Shown here one piece after another: positions 1 to 9,800 of a DNA stretch of 64,000 nt. Position numbers and translations under genes: made by a program. The notes below the pieces were generated by a model, which saw only the letters and a program-made list of their open reading frames with translations, did no database searches and was not told the DNA's origin. Origin of the DNA: Thorsellia kenyensis (GTDB taxonomy: Bacteria; Pseudomonadota; Gammaproteobacteria; Enterobacterales; Thorselliaceae); contig NZ_JBHLXE010000070.1 in the NCBI RefSeq assembly GCF_042432445.1, forward strand, positions 1 to 64,000, given 5' to 3'. The first letter of the stretch is position 1, and each line of letters opens with the position of its first letter.

Positions 1-347
1 AGTTCATAATCACCATCCAAAAAGTCATAATTGATCATTTTTTGCTAATAATGTCAATGATTTAATATTGAAATGTGATAAATATCACAAAAAAACACAT
101 CAATTAATTAATTTTTGAACAGCGGAATGTCAGTTACAAATCAGATGAGCAATATATCAGTTTATTAGATGAAATTTTTTCATCTATTTCGAAGATTTGT
201 AGGAAATCTAATACGAAGGGAGATAGAGAACCTGAGATGTTTACATCAGATCTGATCCCTTACTGCCAAATCCAATACTTAGAATTAGATCTGCATAAAA
301 AACGAGCTTAAGAACTAACGTACGATTCTTACTTAGGGATAGCAGAA
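1..347. other. Intergenic, no gene seen
   Basis: Very AT-rich stretch downstream of the polysaccharide operon. I see no coding frame that looks real. It contains a perfect 8-bp inverted repeat with a 3-nt loop at 167-185 and a 12-bp palindrome (ATCAGATCTGAT) at 245-256. Neither has a GC-rich stem plus T-run, so no confident terminator for the operon can be named. Confidence 0.5.
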
Positions 348-1166
348 TTATAATTTTTTTCTTAATATCTTATAAACTAAGCCAAGCAATACTACAGGCA
401 TAAATCTAAGCACTGCTCTAAGAAAAAAGACAAAAAAATTCATAAACCTATTAGATAATAAAAGTTCATTTTTTATTAACATAATCTTATATTCACTTTC
501 AGCATATTTTAGCCCTCTTCTTCTAGATAGCATGTTATAACCTGCCCTTGCATTAACTAATGGCTCAGATAAATTTTCTCCTAGCTTTCCAGCAGCGATC
601 ATTCTGATCCATAAATACCAATCTTCCATTAGGTGTAAATGCATATAACTCCCAACAGCTAATATATCACTCTTTCGATAAACAACTGTCATATGGTTAA
701 ATGGTGATTTGTAAAGATAGCTTTTAACTATATCCTCATGCATGACAGGTACTGTTCTTAAAGAGATTTTTTCATCTGTTTCAGGGTCGATTTCTTGTAT
801 AAAACTACCACAAATACTAATCTTAGGATTATTTATCATGAAAGGAATTTGTTTTTCAAATCGATTATATACACAAATATCATCAGTATCCATCCTTGCT
901 ATTAATTCATGCTTACAATGAAGAATACCAACATTAAGAGCATTTCCTAGTCCAACATTAGAATCAAGCTTAATAATCCTTATTGGAAGTTTTGCCATAA
1001 AGTCCAAAACAACCGAATGCAAATCATTACCAACCTCTCCATCGTAAACAATAACTACATCATCAGGTCTCAAAGTTTGAATATTTAAACTTTCCAAACA
1101 TTCGTATAAAAAATCTGCTCGTTCACGATGATATAGTGACATAAGAACTGAGAATTTACATGTCAT
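348..1166 (-). CDS. Glycosyltransferase family 2
   Basis: GT-A fold family 2 glycosyltransferase, 272 residues, probably adding one sugar to the lipid-linked repeat unit on the inner face of the membrane. The N-terminus has the nucleotide-binding pattern (FSVLMSLYHRE) and a DTDD motif near residue 94 that fits the metal-binding DXD site. The last 40 residues are hydrophobic and basic and look like a membrane-associating segment. The ATG overlaps the stop of the preceding gene as ATGA, so it is translationally coupled and is the last gene of the operon. Donor and acceptor sugars cannot be read from the sequence. Confidence 0.85.
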   Translation of the reverse strand: MTCKFSVLMSLYHRERADFLYECLESLNIQTLRPDDVVIVYDGEVGNDLHSVVLDFMAKLPIRIIKLDSNVGLGNALNVGILHCKHELIARMDTDDICVYNRFEKQIPFMINNPKISICGSFIQEIDPETDEKISLRTVPVMHEDIVKSYLYKSPFNHMTVVYRKSDILAVGSYMHLHLMEDWYLWIRMIAAGKLGENLSEPLVNARAGYNMLSRRRGLKYAESEYKIMLIKNELLLSNRFMNFFVFFLRAVLRFMPVVLLGLVYKILRKKL

Positions 1167-2014
1167 ATTTTACCAGTTTTCCTTCTTAAATAATCAATTA
1201 TACCTTTTAATGAGTATGATATTCGTTTTATTTTTTGATCTGCGAAACATAATAGGAAAAAAAGTTTGAATGGTAACTTTATTAAGTTTTTTAATTTCCA
1301 AGCTAAAGGAGCATAAGGCTTAGAGATCATAAAAAGAATATTTCTAAATTGATAGTAATGACGAATTGGAGAAGATAATCTTAAATTAATATATTTAATG
1401 GTATATTCTCCTTGTCTGTGATTTAAAATAGCAGATTTAACTAAAAATATACAAAAGCCTATGTTTTTAGCTCTCCAGCCCCATTCATAATCCACGCAAT
1501 CTATAAATAAAGACTCATCATAAAAGCCAATTTTTTTAAATGTATTTGTTGATACTAAAGTTCCAGAACTGATTAAATCTCTTATTTCATAAATACCTTC
1601 AGTAATTAATTTACCTGATTTTAACAAATCATTCCCATTTGAATCTATTGGATTAGGACAAACAATAGGATCTACAAAGCCACTATCAATTAAAAGATTT
1701 TTGTAATAAATTAATTTTTTTAACATATCTTTTTGCGGTAAACTATCATCATCAAGAAATAATAATTCTTGTGCTCCATTTTCGATAGCGAATTGAACCC
1801 CTACATTTTGTGCTGAAGCTATGCCTTTATTACCGTTCATTGAAATATAATTTAAGTTGAAACTACTACAAAGGTCTTCAATTTTATTTGATACTTCTAG
1901 AATTGTTGAGTTATCAACGATAATAAAATTGCCTAAAGAGTAGCAAGATAAAACAATCTCATTTAATTTATCGATTGTTGAATTAAATGTAACAATTACT
2001 ATAAACACATTCAT
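1163..2014 (-). CDS. Family 2 glycosyltransferase, rhamnosyltransferase-like
   Basis: 283-residue GT2 enzyme. It starts with FIVIVTFNS, has the NKGIASAQN segment followed by FLDDDS (DDD metal motif), then DYEWGWRAK and an HRQGE stretch with a YYQFRN motif. This layout is typical of the RfbF/WbbL-like dTDP-rhamnosyltransferase group. A dTDP-rhamnose donor would agree with the rmlC gene near 29 kb, but that is inference. Its ATG overlaps the stop of the polymerase gene by ATGA, and its own stop overlaps the next glycosyltransferase. It acts at the cytoplasmic face in repeat-unit assembly. Confidence 0.83.
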   Translation of the reverse strand: MNVFIVIVTFNSTIDKLNEIVLSCYSLGNFIIVDNSTILEVSNKIEDLCSSFNLNYISMNGNKGIASAQNVGVQFAIENGAQELLFLDDDSLPQKDMLKKLIYYKNLLIDSGFVDPIVCPNPIDSNGNDLLKSGKLITEGIYEIRDLISSGTLVSTNTFKKIGFYDESLFIDCVDYEWGWRAKNIGFCIFLVKSAILNHRQGEYTIKYINLRLSSPIRHYYQFRNILFMISKPYAPLAWKLKNLIKLPFKLFFLLCFADQKIKRISYSLKGIIDYLRRKTGKI

Positions 2015-3333
2015 TTTTTAACCAACTTTAAGATGCTAGAAATAAACCATATAAAAAATATAAATAAAAGACTATCTGAAATATTACTTATTCCAACTGA
2101 TGGTGTTAACAATATAGCCAATGATCTTATATAGAGAGTCACGATAAAGGCTACATAAAAAGAATTTAAATTATGCGTGAAAATTTTAAATGAATTTATT
2201 TTGGATAAAACAATTGCTAAAAAAATAGTAAAAATTAATCCTCCCCAATATCCAAAATATACATAACCTGAAAGATCAAAATGATTTGTTGGGCCTCGAG
2301 AAATGGAGTCATTAGGAAACCACAGCAACCAGATTTGTCTTCCTACGTCCACATTTGAAAAATTAATATCATAAAAATACCCCATAAAACTTGAACCAAA
2401 AACACTATTCAAAAAAATAGGTAATGGATTATTTATTATAATATTATCCAAAAGTTCGTTAGGCAATGATAAATAATACTTATCAGCATTAGCTATAATA
2501 CGCTTTATTAATAATTCAAATTCCACTGGATAATCTGTAAAATACATTGGTTGTGTATAACCAAGTGCTATTGAAAATTTGTTTAAGGTAAAAAAAACAA
2601 ATACTGAAATAAAACAAGTTATTATTATTCCATAAAAAATATTTTTACAGTTAATCCTAATTATTTTATTTTCAGCAATATAAACTGCTAATAAAGCCAC
2701 ATATATATGTGATAACAGTGCAATTTTAGCACCAGATAAAAAAGAACCTACCAATGATATGGATACCGCTGCAATTATATATGTTAAAAATAGCCCTTTC
2801 TTCCTTCGTACAGCATAGATAGCAAATAGAGCAGTTAAAAAGTACCTTAAAAAATCCATAATCCTCACTAATAATCCTAAACCTCTATTAGCTTCAAAAC
2901 GAGATGTATAAAATAAAGTTGAATTAAACTTACTCAGGTATACTATTGCAAATATACAATAAGTTATCAATATGCAAGCCAATATATATAATTCTGCCCT
3001 AGCACAAGTAAGGGACATCCTATAAATCAGGCTATTGCTTAAATTAGAATTAGAAAATACGGTAGTGAAATATTTAAATGAAACAAAGAAAACAAAACCA
3101 TTTGCTGCTATAAGGAATAAATAAAAAAAAGTAATATAGTTAAATATATAGAGTAAAAAAACGACTGCATATGCTGAACCAAATGTAAAAGTATAAGTAA
3201 AGTGAAATGGATCCAAAAAATTACCAACTAAATCCCTATAAGCATAATAAATGCAAACAATAAAAATAAAAGACAAGAATAGGAATAGCTGATAATTTAA
3301 AAAAATAAAATAAAAAAAATCTTCTGCGTTCAT
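2011..3333 (-). CDS. wzy: O-antigen polymerase (Wzy-like)
   Basis: 440-residue, highly hydrophobic protein with about 10-12 predicted membrane segments and a long polar stretch around residues 255-360. This is the usual build of Wzy and related oligosaccharide repeat-unit polymerases. Wzy joins undecaprenyl-linked repeat units in the periplasm. Such polymerases share little sequence, so the call rests on topology and on its place between glycosyltransferases in an operon that also has a flippase. The start lies 4 nt after the upstream gene's stop, and its stop overlaps the next ATG (ATGA). The symbol is positional. Confidence 0.72.
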   Translation of the reverse strand: MNAEDFFYFIFLNYQLFLFLSFIFIVCIYYAYRDLVGNFLDPFHFTYTFTFGSAYAVVFLLYIFNYITFFYLFLIAANGFVFFVSFKYFTTVFSNSNLSNSLIYRMSLTCARAELYILACILITYCIFAIVYLSKFNSTLFYTSRFEANRGLGLLVRIMDFLRYFLTALFAIYAVRRKKGLFLTYIIAAVSISLVGSFLSGAKIALLSHIYVALLAVYIAENKIIRINCKNIFYGIIITCFISVFVFFTLNKFSIALGYTQPMYFTDYPVEFELLIKRIIANADKYYLSLPNELLDNIIINNPLPIFLNSVFGSSFMGYFYDINFSNVDVGRQIWLLWFPNDSISRGPTNHFDLSGYVYFGYWGGLIFTIFLAIVLSKINSFKIFTHNLNSFYVAFIVTLYIRSLAILLTPSVGISNISDSLLFIFFIWFISSILKLVKK

Positions 3334-3337
3334 TAAT

Positions 3338-4258
3338 CTATTGTTTCCCTATCTTTTTGTAGATTATCCTAATTACACTTCCAATAAAAAAAACAGGGTT
3401 ATTCTTCAGCGCCTTAGATAAGGTAAGAAGCGAAAATTTTAGTTCAAGCGACCTTAGGCCTATAAGGAAATAAAAAGCATATAAAAATACTAAATTATGT
3501 TTTAAATTTGGTTTCGGTGAATAAGCATTCAAACATTCTTCAAGCATACTAAGTATTAGACTCAAATTTTTATGCAAATTATTTGGATGTTGCCTATATT
3601 TAGCTACATATATAGATTCAAAAAATTTTATTTCGCCCTTTTCTAATGAATATTTCAACATTAACCTAATAAATATGGGGTAGTCATCTAGCCTTATTGA
3701 TTCATCCCAAGATATTTTTTTTAATTCTTTTGTCCTAAAAATAGAAGTTTGGAGTAATAATGGCTGAGGATAATTGCAAAAAATATCTTTTCTAATTTGA
3801 TTGTCTGAAAGGGAAAAAAATTTCTTATGCTCATTTTTATAGATTGTTTTTTTTTCATCATTTTTGCCATAATACAAAAAACCATTTCCAATATATGCGA
3901 CTGTAGAATTATCTGATTTTATTTTATTCAAAAGATTAATTAATCCTGATGGAATTATTATATCATCAGAACCAATGAAATAAATGAATTCTCCATTTGA
4001 ATGATTTAATCCAATATTTAAGGAATTTACTAAGCCAACATTACTCGATTTTGTAATAATATTTACTTTATCGATATGATTATTAACATTTAAATAGCTT
4101 TTAACTATCTTTATTGTATCATCGGAAGAAAAATCATCAACGATAATGATTTCACAATTAATATCTTCCTGGAGAATTAATGCACTTTCTAGCGTGTCTA
4201 AAATGTAATCTGAGTGGTTATATGATGCTATTACGATACTTATTAAGTTACTTTTCAT
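3338..4258 (-). CDS. Glycosyltransferase family 2
   Basis: GT2 enzyme, 306 residues from the ATG chosen here. The conserved fold begins at once (NLISIVIASYNHSDYI), with IIVDDFSSDDT about 35 residues in and a YFIGSDD motif that supplies the DXD-type metal site. In-frame ATGs exist upstream at 4270 and 4321, adding 4 or 21 residues, but the longest extension has no homology to the family and none of the starts has a clear Shine-Dalgarno. It is the first gene after the decayed 4.3-5.4 kb stretch, so its promoter may have been changed by that insertion. Specificity unknown. Confidence 0.8.
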   Translation of the reverse strand: MKSNLISIVIASYNHSDYILDTLESALILQEDINCEIIIVDDFSSDDTIKIVKSYLNVNNHIDKVNIITKSSNVGLVNSLNIGLNHSNGEFIYFIGSDDIIIPSGLINLLNKIKSDNSTVAYIGNGFLYYGKNDEKKTIYKNEHKKFFSLSDNQIRKDIFCNYPQPLLLQTSIFRTKELKKISWDESIRLDDYPIFIRLMLKYSLEKGEIKFFESIYVAKYRQHPNNLHKNLSLILSMLEECLNAYSPKPNLKHNLVFLYAFYFLIGLRSLELKFSLLTLSKALKNNPVFFIGSVIRIIYKKIGKQ

Positions 4259-4321
4259 TACTATATCCATTTTATGTAAGGAGGCTGATTCTTGAGTATA
4301 GCACAAACTTCCTACTCTCAT

Positions 4322-5144
4322 ACAGAACCATAGGTGAGCCTTTAAACTAATGCGGTTCTTCTAGCTTAATCTCACTTGTGCTATACTTTTTGCTTTTATC
4401 AATAACTCTAATGACGAATATGCAAAGGGTTATAATAGTATAACATCTGGTTTGATCTCAGAAATTAATTAGTATCTTTTATTTCCTTTGATTTTTTTAT
4501 CAACTAGAGCTAAAGGTGTCAATCAAGTGACGGCCTTATGCTTCTTAATTGTGTTGCATAGAACCTTATATGGACGTCTTCCAATTGGCAAGAAAAATTT
4601 AGATTTTGAAATAAATTCGATTGATTCCATATATTCGGTTTCTTTGTAGGCTATTGAGCCAGAGCACAAGATGAAATTCGCACATAGGATCTTATCAACT
4701 TCATGGCTTCATTGGTAGAAAGCCTTTGTAAGAAACAAATTTCTCTCATGTCGGTTAGACCAATGAGTCATCCTATTTTTTATGCGCAAACTGTTAGATT
4801 GTTTTAAATATTTACTTTTCTTCTATGACAATAAACTTCACTTATCTTAATTTCTCTTAGTCCTAGTCACTTTAGCTTCCTAAGGATAAGAATCCTGTCT
4901 GGGCTTTTTTATGCGAAACACATTCAGACGACCTCGTCTAGTAGCATCTTACAGGGATACTCAATTTTTTTATATAAAATAGCTCACATCGTGTTCGTCA
5001 TTTTACAACCAAGTTTATCATTTCCACCTGAATGAATATTGGTTAGGAAGCTATCCCCAATTCGCAGCAAAGCGCAGCTGCGTATTGAATTTGCTTTCAT
5101 TTCAGAGTCCAGCAACCAGACCTGATACAGTGATGGGACCCATA
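4322..5144. other. Decayed intergenic DNA inside the polysaccharide operon
   Basis: About 0.8 kb with no intact reading frame, between the flippase and the downstream glycosyltransferases. Several short open stretches on the minus strand are broken by stops every 30-50 codons, which suggests old pseudogene material. I could not recognise a family in it. The recognisable IS3-type remnant lies just to the right. Confidence 0.5.
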
Positions 5145-5320
5145 CTATAATGGCCAACTAATTTTGGACACTTTCTTAGAGGTTTCCCAAAATAATTACT
5201 CTGATCTGTTTGGTTTCAGGCCACCGTTATAACGATGATGCCTAAACGGACTGCAATATTTAACAATATAGTTCACTATATTTTGTGAATCTGCAGTTGG
5301 CTTGTTACAAACTTATAATT
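5145..5320 (-). pseudogene. IS3-family transposase (OrfB) C-terminal remnant
   Basis: Reading the minus strand to the stop at 5145-5147 gives a short peptide containing ADSQNIVNYIVKYCSPFR, then HHRYNGGLKPN, then LFWETSKKVSKIS. This is the C-terminal pattern of IS3-group DDE transposases (tyrosine-rich helix, R-x-H-R-x-N-G-G-L-x-P, then a K-V-x-K-I tail). An in-frame TAA interrupts it where a Gln codon would fit (SE-stop-LFW), and nothing upstream restores the catalytic domain. It is therefore a dead fragment of an insertion sequence. The right edge is approximate and no terminal inverted repeats were found. Confidence 0.7.
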
Positions 5321-5407
5321 AAGATTTGCTTTACCTGAGCCAAGGCGTTACCACTTTTTTCAAATGAAGGGGTTTGCCAACTTGACTGAAAACTGTAAAT
5401 TATTAAA

Positions 5408-6826
5408 TTATTTAAATAATTTAATGACTTTACTTATGTATAGCTTTCCACCTAAAAAATACATACTTATTAAATAAAATAAAATTCCCATAAGAATTAA
5501 AATCACGAGTGATAAAAAATCATTTATATACTGGGATAAATAAAAACAAATAGAAAACATCATAAATGAAGATAAAATTGGTATTAATCCAATTTTCAAT
5601 TGGGTATAAGCATTTATACCAAGAATTTTTCCAAAATAATACGCGTTTATAAAAAACGACAAATAACTAGTAATTAACAATGCTATTACAACTGCATTTA
5701 AACCGAAAGAAATCGATAATAATATTGAAGATATTGTCAACGGAAATTTAATAATTTCAATTTTAAAAGTTAAATTAGCCTTTCCAATCGCATTTATTAA
5801 ACTTAAATTCAGAGAGTTTATTGGGGTTACTACCCTTGCGAATGAAAGAATAACGATTAGAAAAATAATTCCTTCCCAATCATTACCCAAAAACAATAAA
5901 GTGAATGGCTTAGCAATAGCAGCGAAACCTAATAATAATGGAAAAGAAATTAAAAATGTAATTTCAAGAATGCGCAGATAAATTTCTTTGAGCAAATTAA
6001 TATCAGTCTTTACAGATGAAAAAACAGGGAATATTACCCCTTGCAAAACTGAGGATACTAGTCCAGATAGCATATTAGTCTGAGAATTAGCCTGAGACAG
6101 ATATCCCGCACTTGTAAAGTTTATATTTTTGGTAACTATGAATAAATACAAATTATTAGAAATAAATGCAATTATACTAGATAACATTATATATATACCA
6201 AATCCTAATAATTCCTTTAATGATTCCATGCTAAATTTAAGCCTAAAATACGATTTTTTTAAAAGAATAAATAAAAGAACTGAAAAAATAGATTTTGTTA
6301 AAACTTGTAAGACTAATGCCCAATATCCAAAACCTAAATTTATAGCTAAAACCGCTAATAATGTCGCTACCAATCCAGAAAATGAATTGATAATAGCTAT
6401 TGTTTTAAAATTTAGTTTAATTATTAGCTTAGCTCTTGGGACAACCGTAAAAGAGTTAAATATTACAACTACTAATAGAATTCTTCCAGCTTGTATTAAC
6501 TCATGCTTATTTACCAATTTACTCAAAAAAGGCAATAAATTGTAAAGTAACAAATAAAACAATAATCCTAAGATCACGCCACAAATAAAAATTGTTGAAA
6601 AATCTTCATTAGTTGCATTATTGTTTTTTTGTATTAAAGCTTGGCTAAACCCATTATTTAAGGTTGTTTCCACTAGCAAAACAAACACCATTAACAACCC
6701 TATCATTCCAAAATCAGCAGGACCAATGACTTTAGCAATATAAATAGTTACAAAAAAATAAACAAGTTGATTTATTAGCTTATCAAATAGATTCCATGAT
6801 ACTCCTTTTAAAAATTGCTTAATCAA
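5408..6826 (-). CDS. wzx: O-antigen/polysaccharide flippase (MOP superfamily)
   Basis: 472-residue integral membrane protein of the MOP/MATE-like polysaccharide exporter group. It has about 12-14 hydrophobic helices and the N-terminal GVSWNLFDKLINQ pattern followed by YIAKVIGPADFG, typical of Wzx/RfbX and WzxC-like flippases. It would move undecaprenyl-PP-linked repeat units to the periplasm for Wzy. The reading frame begins with a TTG codon one base after the HAD gene's stop. There is no in-frame ATG nearby and no strong Shine-Dalgarno, so translation probably relies on coupling. It is the last intact gene before the IS remnant. Confidence 0.85.
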   Translation of the reverse strand: MIKQFLKGVSWNLFDKLINQLVYFFVTIYIAKVIGPADFGMIGLLMVFVLLVETTLNNGFSQALIQKNNNATNEDFSTIFICGVILGLLFYLLLYNLLPFLSKLVNKHELIQAGRILLVVVIFNSFTVVPRAKLIIKLNFKTIAIINSFSGLVATLLAVLAINLGFGYWALVLQVLTKSIFSVLLFILLKKSYFRLKFSMESLKELLGFGIYIMLSSIIAFISNNLYLFIVTKNINFTSAGYLSQANSQTNMLSGLVSSVLQGVIFPVFSSVKTDINLLKEIYLRILEITFLISFPLLLGFAAIAKPFTLLFLGNDWEGIIFLIVILSFARVVTPINSLNLSLINAIGKANLTFKIEIIKFPLTISSILLSISFGLNAVVIALLITSYLSFFINAYYFGKILGINAYTQLKIGLIPILSSFMMFSICFYLSQYINDFLSLVILILMGILFYLISMYFLGGKLYISKVIKLFK

Positions 6827-6827
6827 T

Positions 6828-7493
6828 TTATTTAACTTCTGTATTGAGTATTTCAGATAATGAGTTTAAAACTATGACGTCCTTATCATTAAAATATACT
6901 GTCCAATCAAAAAATTCTGTCCATTGAGTTATAAATACAAAATCAAAAGAATACTTTTTTGATACTATATAATCATATTTGCTATCACCTATGAACAAAA
7001 CTGGTAATTCTATACTACCCTTTTCTAGTTGATTTTCAATAATAATTTCTTTGCTTGAAGGACTACCAAATATCCCTGCATTAAAAAAACAATCAATATT
7101 TTTTGTTTTAAATACTTTGCGAAGTTCACATTCATCTCCACCTGACACAACTAACCAATTAGTATCATTCCAAAAATGCCTTAAATCTTTAAGTGATTTT
7201 TCCACTTCACATTCAATTAATTTTTCAACCACCATATCTGAATAATCAGAAAGTAAAATATCTAACTCTTTTTTATACTCATTATTACTTAAGTCTAATT
7301 TCTGTAGTAAATATTCAAATTTTACATATCTAGATAACCCACCATTTTCTATGTGAAATTTAACAAGTTGATTTGCTTGCAATTCACCAAAACGTTTAGA
7401 TACTTCATAAAAAGATTTAGTCTTTATTTTATTTGAATTTAATATAACCCCATCGCAATCAAAGATTATAGTTTTATATTTTTTCATATTCAT
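6828..7493 (-). CDS. HAD-family hydrolase (sugar phosphate phosphatase-like)
   Basis: Haloacid-dehalogenase superfamily phosphatase, 221 residues from the chosen start. Motif I is FDCDGV (Asp nucleophile and acid at residues 11 and 13), motif II is the VVSGG serine, and motif III/IV is the FIGDSKYD acidic pair. The ATG at 7493 overlaps the stop of the cytidylyltransferase (ATGA), which supports this start over an upstream in-frame ATG at 7550. Sitting between a CMP-sugar synthetase and a flippase, it is a good candidate to dephosphorylate a sugar-acid phosphate, in the way KdsC or KDN-9-phosphatase does. The substrate is not shown by sequence. Confidence 0.85.
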   Translation of the reverse strand: MNMKKYKTIIFDCDGVILNSNKIKTKSFYEVSKRFGELQANQLVKFHIENGGLSRYVKFEYLLQKLDLSNNEYKKELDILLSDYSDMVVEKLIECEVEKSLKDLRHFWNDTNWLVVSGGDECELRKVFKTKNIDCFFNAGIFGSPSSKEIIIENQLEKGSIELPVLFIGDSKYDYIVSKKYSFDFVFITQWTEFFDWTVYFNDKDVIVLNSLSEILNTEVK

Positions 7494-8176
7494 AGAGTTG
7501 CCATTTTTGATTTTAAAATCATTTCCGCCAAATAAAAATCTTCTTCCCAATCAATATCATGACCAGTTATTTTATCAATTTCATATAAATAAGGCTTCAA
7601 TCCTATTCTATCTGAATGATTTCTATAGTTAGATAAATTGCTTAGAAAAACACCACTATTGATTTCATGAATTGTTTTAAGGGTTTGAGTTCTAGGCCAC
7701 TTTTCTATATTCCGCATGTAATTTATTGGACCATTTCTATCCCATAAAAAACTTCTTATAGGTGTTGTAGTCATCAAGGAATCATATCCTTCAGTTAACG
7801 CCTTGAAATAGGTACAAATTATTTCATCATAGCGTGAAGCATTAATAAATGGTGAAGTAACATGTGTCCAAAGAATATGCCCATCATTGAAAAGTGATCC
7901 AGCATATTTTATCAATTCATCCGTACTAGTTTTTGAACTAGATAAGCTATTTGTTCGTTTGTCAAGCAATATTCGTGTTGAATTTATTTTTTTAATATAC
8001 TCAATTATTAGTTCATCATTTGTAGATATTAAAATATTCTTTATATATTTTGCTGATAAAAGTTGATTTATTTTTATTTCTAACAATCCGTGTTCAAATT
8101 CAAGGAATTTTTTTGTGTTTTTATTAACAATTCTTTCGCTACCTTTTCGACAGGGTAAAAATGCAAGTACTTCCAT
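7490..8176 (-). CDS. Acylneuraminate cytidylyltransferase-family CMP-sugar synthetase
   Basis: 228 residues. The N-terminal signature FLPCRKGSERIVNKN matches the IPARxGSKxIxxKN nucleotide-binding loop of CMP-NeuAc/CMP-Kdo synthetases. NILISTNDE and LWTHVTSPF supply the other conserved segments. Such enzymes activate an ulosonic acid with CTP to give the CMP-sugar. The start is set at the ATG at 8176, which has TAGAGGA about 6 nt upstream; a longer in-frame reading begins inside the upstream gene's end. It overlaps the HAD gene by ATGA. Its neighbours are an aldolase and a phosphatase, so it likely activates the acid they make. Confidence 0.85.
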   Translation of the reverse strand: MEVLAFLPCRKGSERIVNKNTKKFLEFEHGLLEIKINQLLSAKYIKNILISTNDELIIEYIKKINSTRILLDKRTNSLSSSKTSTDELIKYAGSLFNDGHILWTHVTSPFINASRYDEIICTYFKALTEGYDSLMTTTPIRSFLWDRNGPINYMRNIEKWPRTQTLKTIHEINSGVFLSNLSNYRNHSDRIGLKPYLYEIDKITGHDIDWEEDFYLAEMILKSKMATL

Positions 8177-8186
8177 GTTTTTTCCT

Positions 8187-9791
8187 CTAAAATAGGCCAT
8201 AAATGCTTTTCACTGGAATTTGATATCTTGTTGGTGTTACAGAAATTAATTCTAGTGATTCAGGTTTTTCTTTATATAATTTTATTATTTTATTCATTTC
8301 TGAGTTACGCGGATCGTCAGCCCCATAACCATCAAATCCTGCCATATAAATTTGTTTTGCACAACCAGCTGTTATGACTGCCAAAGCATAACTAAAAACT
8401 AGTGAATTTGGTATTACACAGGAACATGAATTAAAATCAAATTCCCCGGGAATTACTTGAATTGCATAGTCTAGTATTTTATTTACTCCTAATTGTTCAA
8501 GCTGATATTCATCAAATAATTTTTTATGAGTTATTAGTTCTTGCGGTAATTTTGCATATTCATTTATATCTGCAAGGATACGTATTGGATGACAAGCAAT
8601 TCTGTATTTTATAAAATCCTGAGGAAGTTCAGACTGTGCATTTAGAGCTATTACAACTAAGTCCTTTTCTTTGATAAACCTTTCCAATGCCAGTTTATGT
8701 TTCTTTACACCAGGACCAGTACCAAGAAGTAAAACATCACGTTTATTTAATATAGTTTTGGGTTCCCAGTTTCCAATGTCTTCAGTAGAATTTAAAATTC
8801 GACTAGAATCTAAATTTTTAATATTAAATTTCTTCCCTCCACTATTTTTAAGATATTTAAGTGCGCTAATAATATCCTCATCCGTATAACGTGAATCACT
8901 CAGCATTTCTTGTACATATGTTGGGTGTATACCATATTTTCCTGATAAATAATAATAAGGATTTGTCCCCCATAAACATCTAGTTTTTAAAGGAACAAAA
9001 AAACTATTTATTAATTTCATTAAGGGTAAAATATTTATTGGTTTATCACGTATATCAGAAATTTCTATCATTAATTCTTCAGTTTTCGCATTCCCTGGTC
9101 CTCTTCCCATTCCAGTTACAGTCGAATCTACCCAATGAACTTTATTCTGAATAGCAACTAGTGTGTTAGATAATGCCAATCCTTTATTGTCATGAGTATG
9201 GATGCCAATCTCATTTTCCCAATATTTACGTAATGATTTAATAATTTTTTGCACATCACTAGGATTTAGACTGCCCATACTATCCGCAAAATATAAAACA
9301 TTAAAATCACATTCTTTTGCTGCTTTAGCTAATTTTTCTATATTTATATAACTACTTTCAGCTATTTGCATTATATTTATTATTACTTCATAGCCAAGTT
9401 CCTTCAACTTTTCAATCACAGGGAAAATTAAATAAAATTCATCCATATGGCAGGCTAATCTTACTATATCTACTCTCGATTTATCTTTTTGAAGTGGCAT
9501 AAGCTTTTCAATTATTTCTATTTGTGTGCTTCCATTAATCAGTTCACTGGCATTTATCATGACTGCTATTTTTAATGATTCAGGAATTATTAAACTAGAG
9601 AGGTATGCTTCTGTTGTAAAAGCATTAGGCCCCTTAAAACCATTATTTATAGAAGACCTAAATCCTAATTCAACTACATCTACTCCACAAAGTTCCATAG
9701 CAATCAAGTACTCATTGACTACCTCAGCAGGGAAATCCCATGAATTATAATATCCACCATCTCTTAAAGTACAGTCAAGAACTTTAATCAT
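8187..9791 (-). CDS. HMGL-type (DRE-TIM) aldolase fused to MptE-like/DUF115 domain
   Basis: 534 residues, two domains. Residues about 1-290 form an HMG-CoA-lyase-like/4-hydroxy-2-oxovalerate-aldolase-like TIM barrel. The opening LDCTLRDGG holds the metal-binding Asp and DRE-type loop, and GIHTHDNKG near residues 197-203 supplies the His-x-His metal ligands. From about residue 345 a Rossmann-like domain begins with VLLLGTGPGVKKHK, resembling the MptE-like/DUF115 domains of glycan loci. The ATG at 9791 has AGGTGA just upstream; a GTG at 9800 directly follows the previous stop and is less likely. The enzyme probably makes or cleaves a 2-oxo acid by aldol chemistry and feeds the cytidylyltransferase. 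The exact substrate is unknown. Confidence 0.8.
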   Translation of the reverse strand: MIKVLDCTLRDGGYYNSWDFPAEVVNEYLIAMELCGVDVVELGFRSSINNGFKGPNAFTTEAYLSSLIIPESLKIAVMINASELINGSTQIEIIEKLMPLQKDKSRVDIVRLACHMDEFYLIFPVIEKLKELGYEVIINIMQIAESSYINIEKLAKAAKECDFNVLYFADSMGSLNPSDVQKIIKSLRKYWENEIGIHTHDNKGLALSNTLVAIQNKVHWVDSTVTGMGRGPGNAKTEELMIEISDIRDKPINILPLMKLINSFFVPLKTRCLWGTNPYYYLSGKYGIHPTYVQEMLSDSRYTDEDIISALKYLKNSGGKKFNIKNLDSSRILNSTEDIGNWEPKTILNKRDVLLLGTGPGVKKHKLALERFIKEKDLVVIALNAQSELPQDFIKYRIACHPIRILADINEYAKLPQELITHKKLFDEYQLEQLGVNKILDYAIQVIPGEFDFNSCSCVIPNSLVFSYALAVITAGCAKQIYMAGFDGYGADDPRNSEMNKIIKLYKEKPESLELISVTPTRYQIPVKSIYGLF

Positions 9792-9800
9792 TATTATCAC

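Noticed and set aside
167..185. Inverted repeat AGATGAAA/TTTCATCT downstream of the polysaccharide operon
   Set aside because: AT-only weak stem with no T-run and over 160 nt from the operon end; not reported as a terminator.
6129..6545. 138-codon open frame on the plus strand
   Set aside because: Lies entirely antisense to the Wzx flippase, has no Shine-Dalgarno and its composition mirrors the hydrophobic gene on the other strand.
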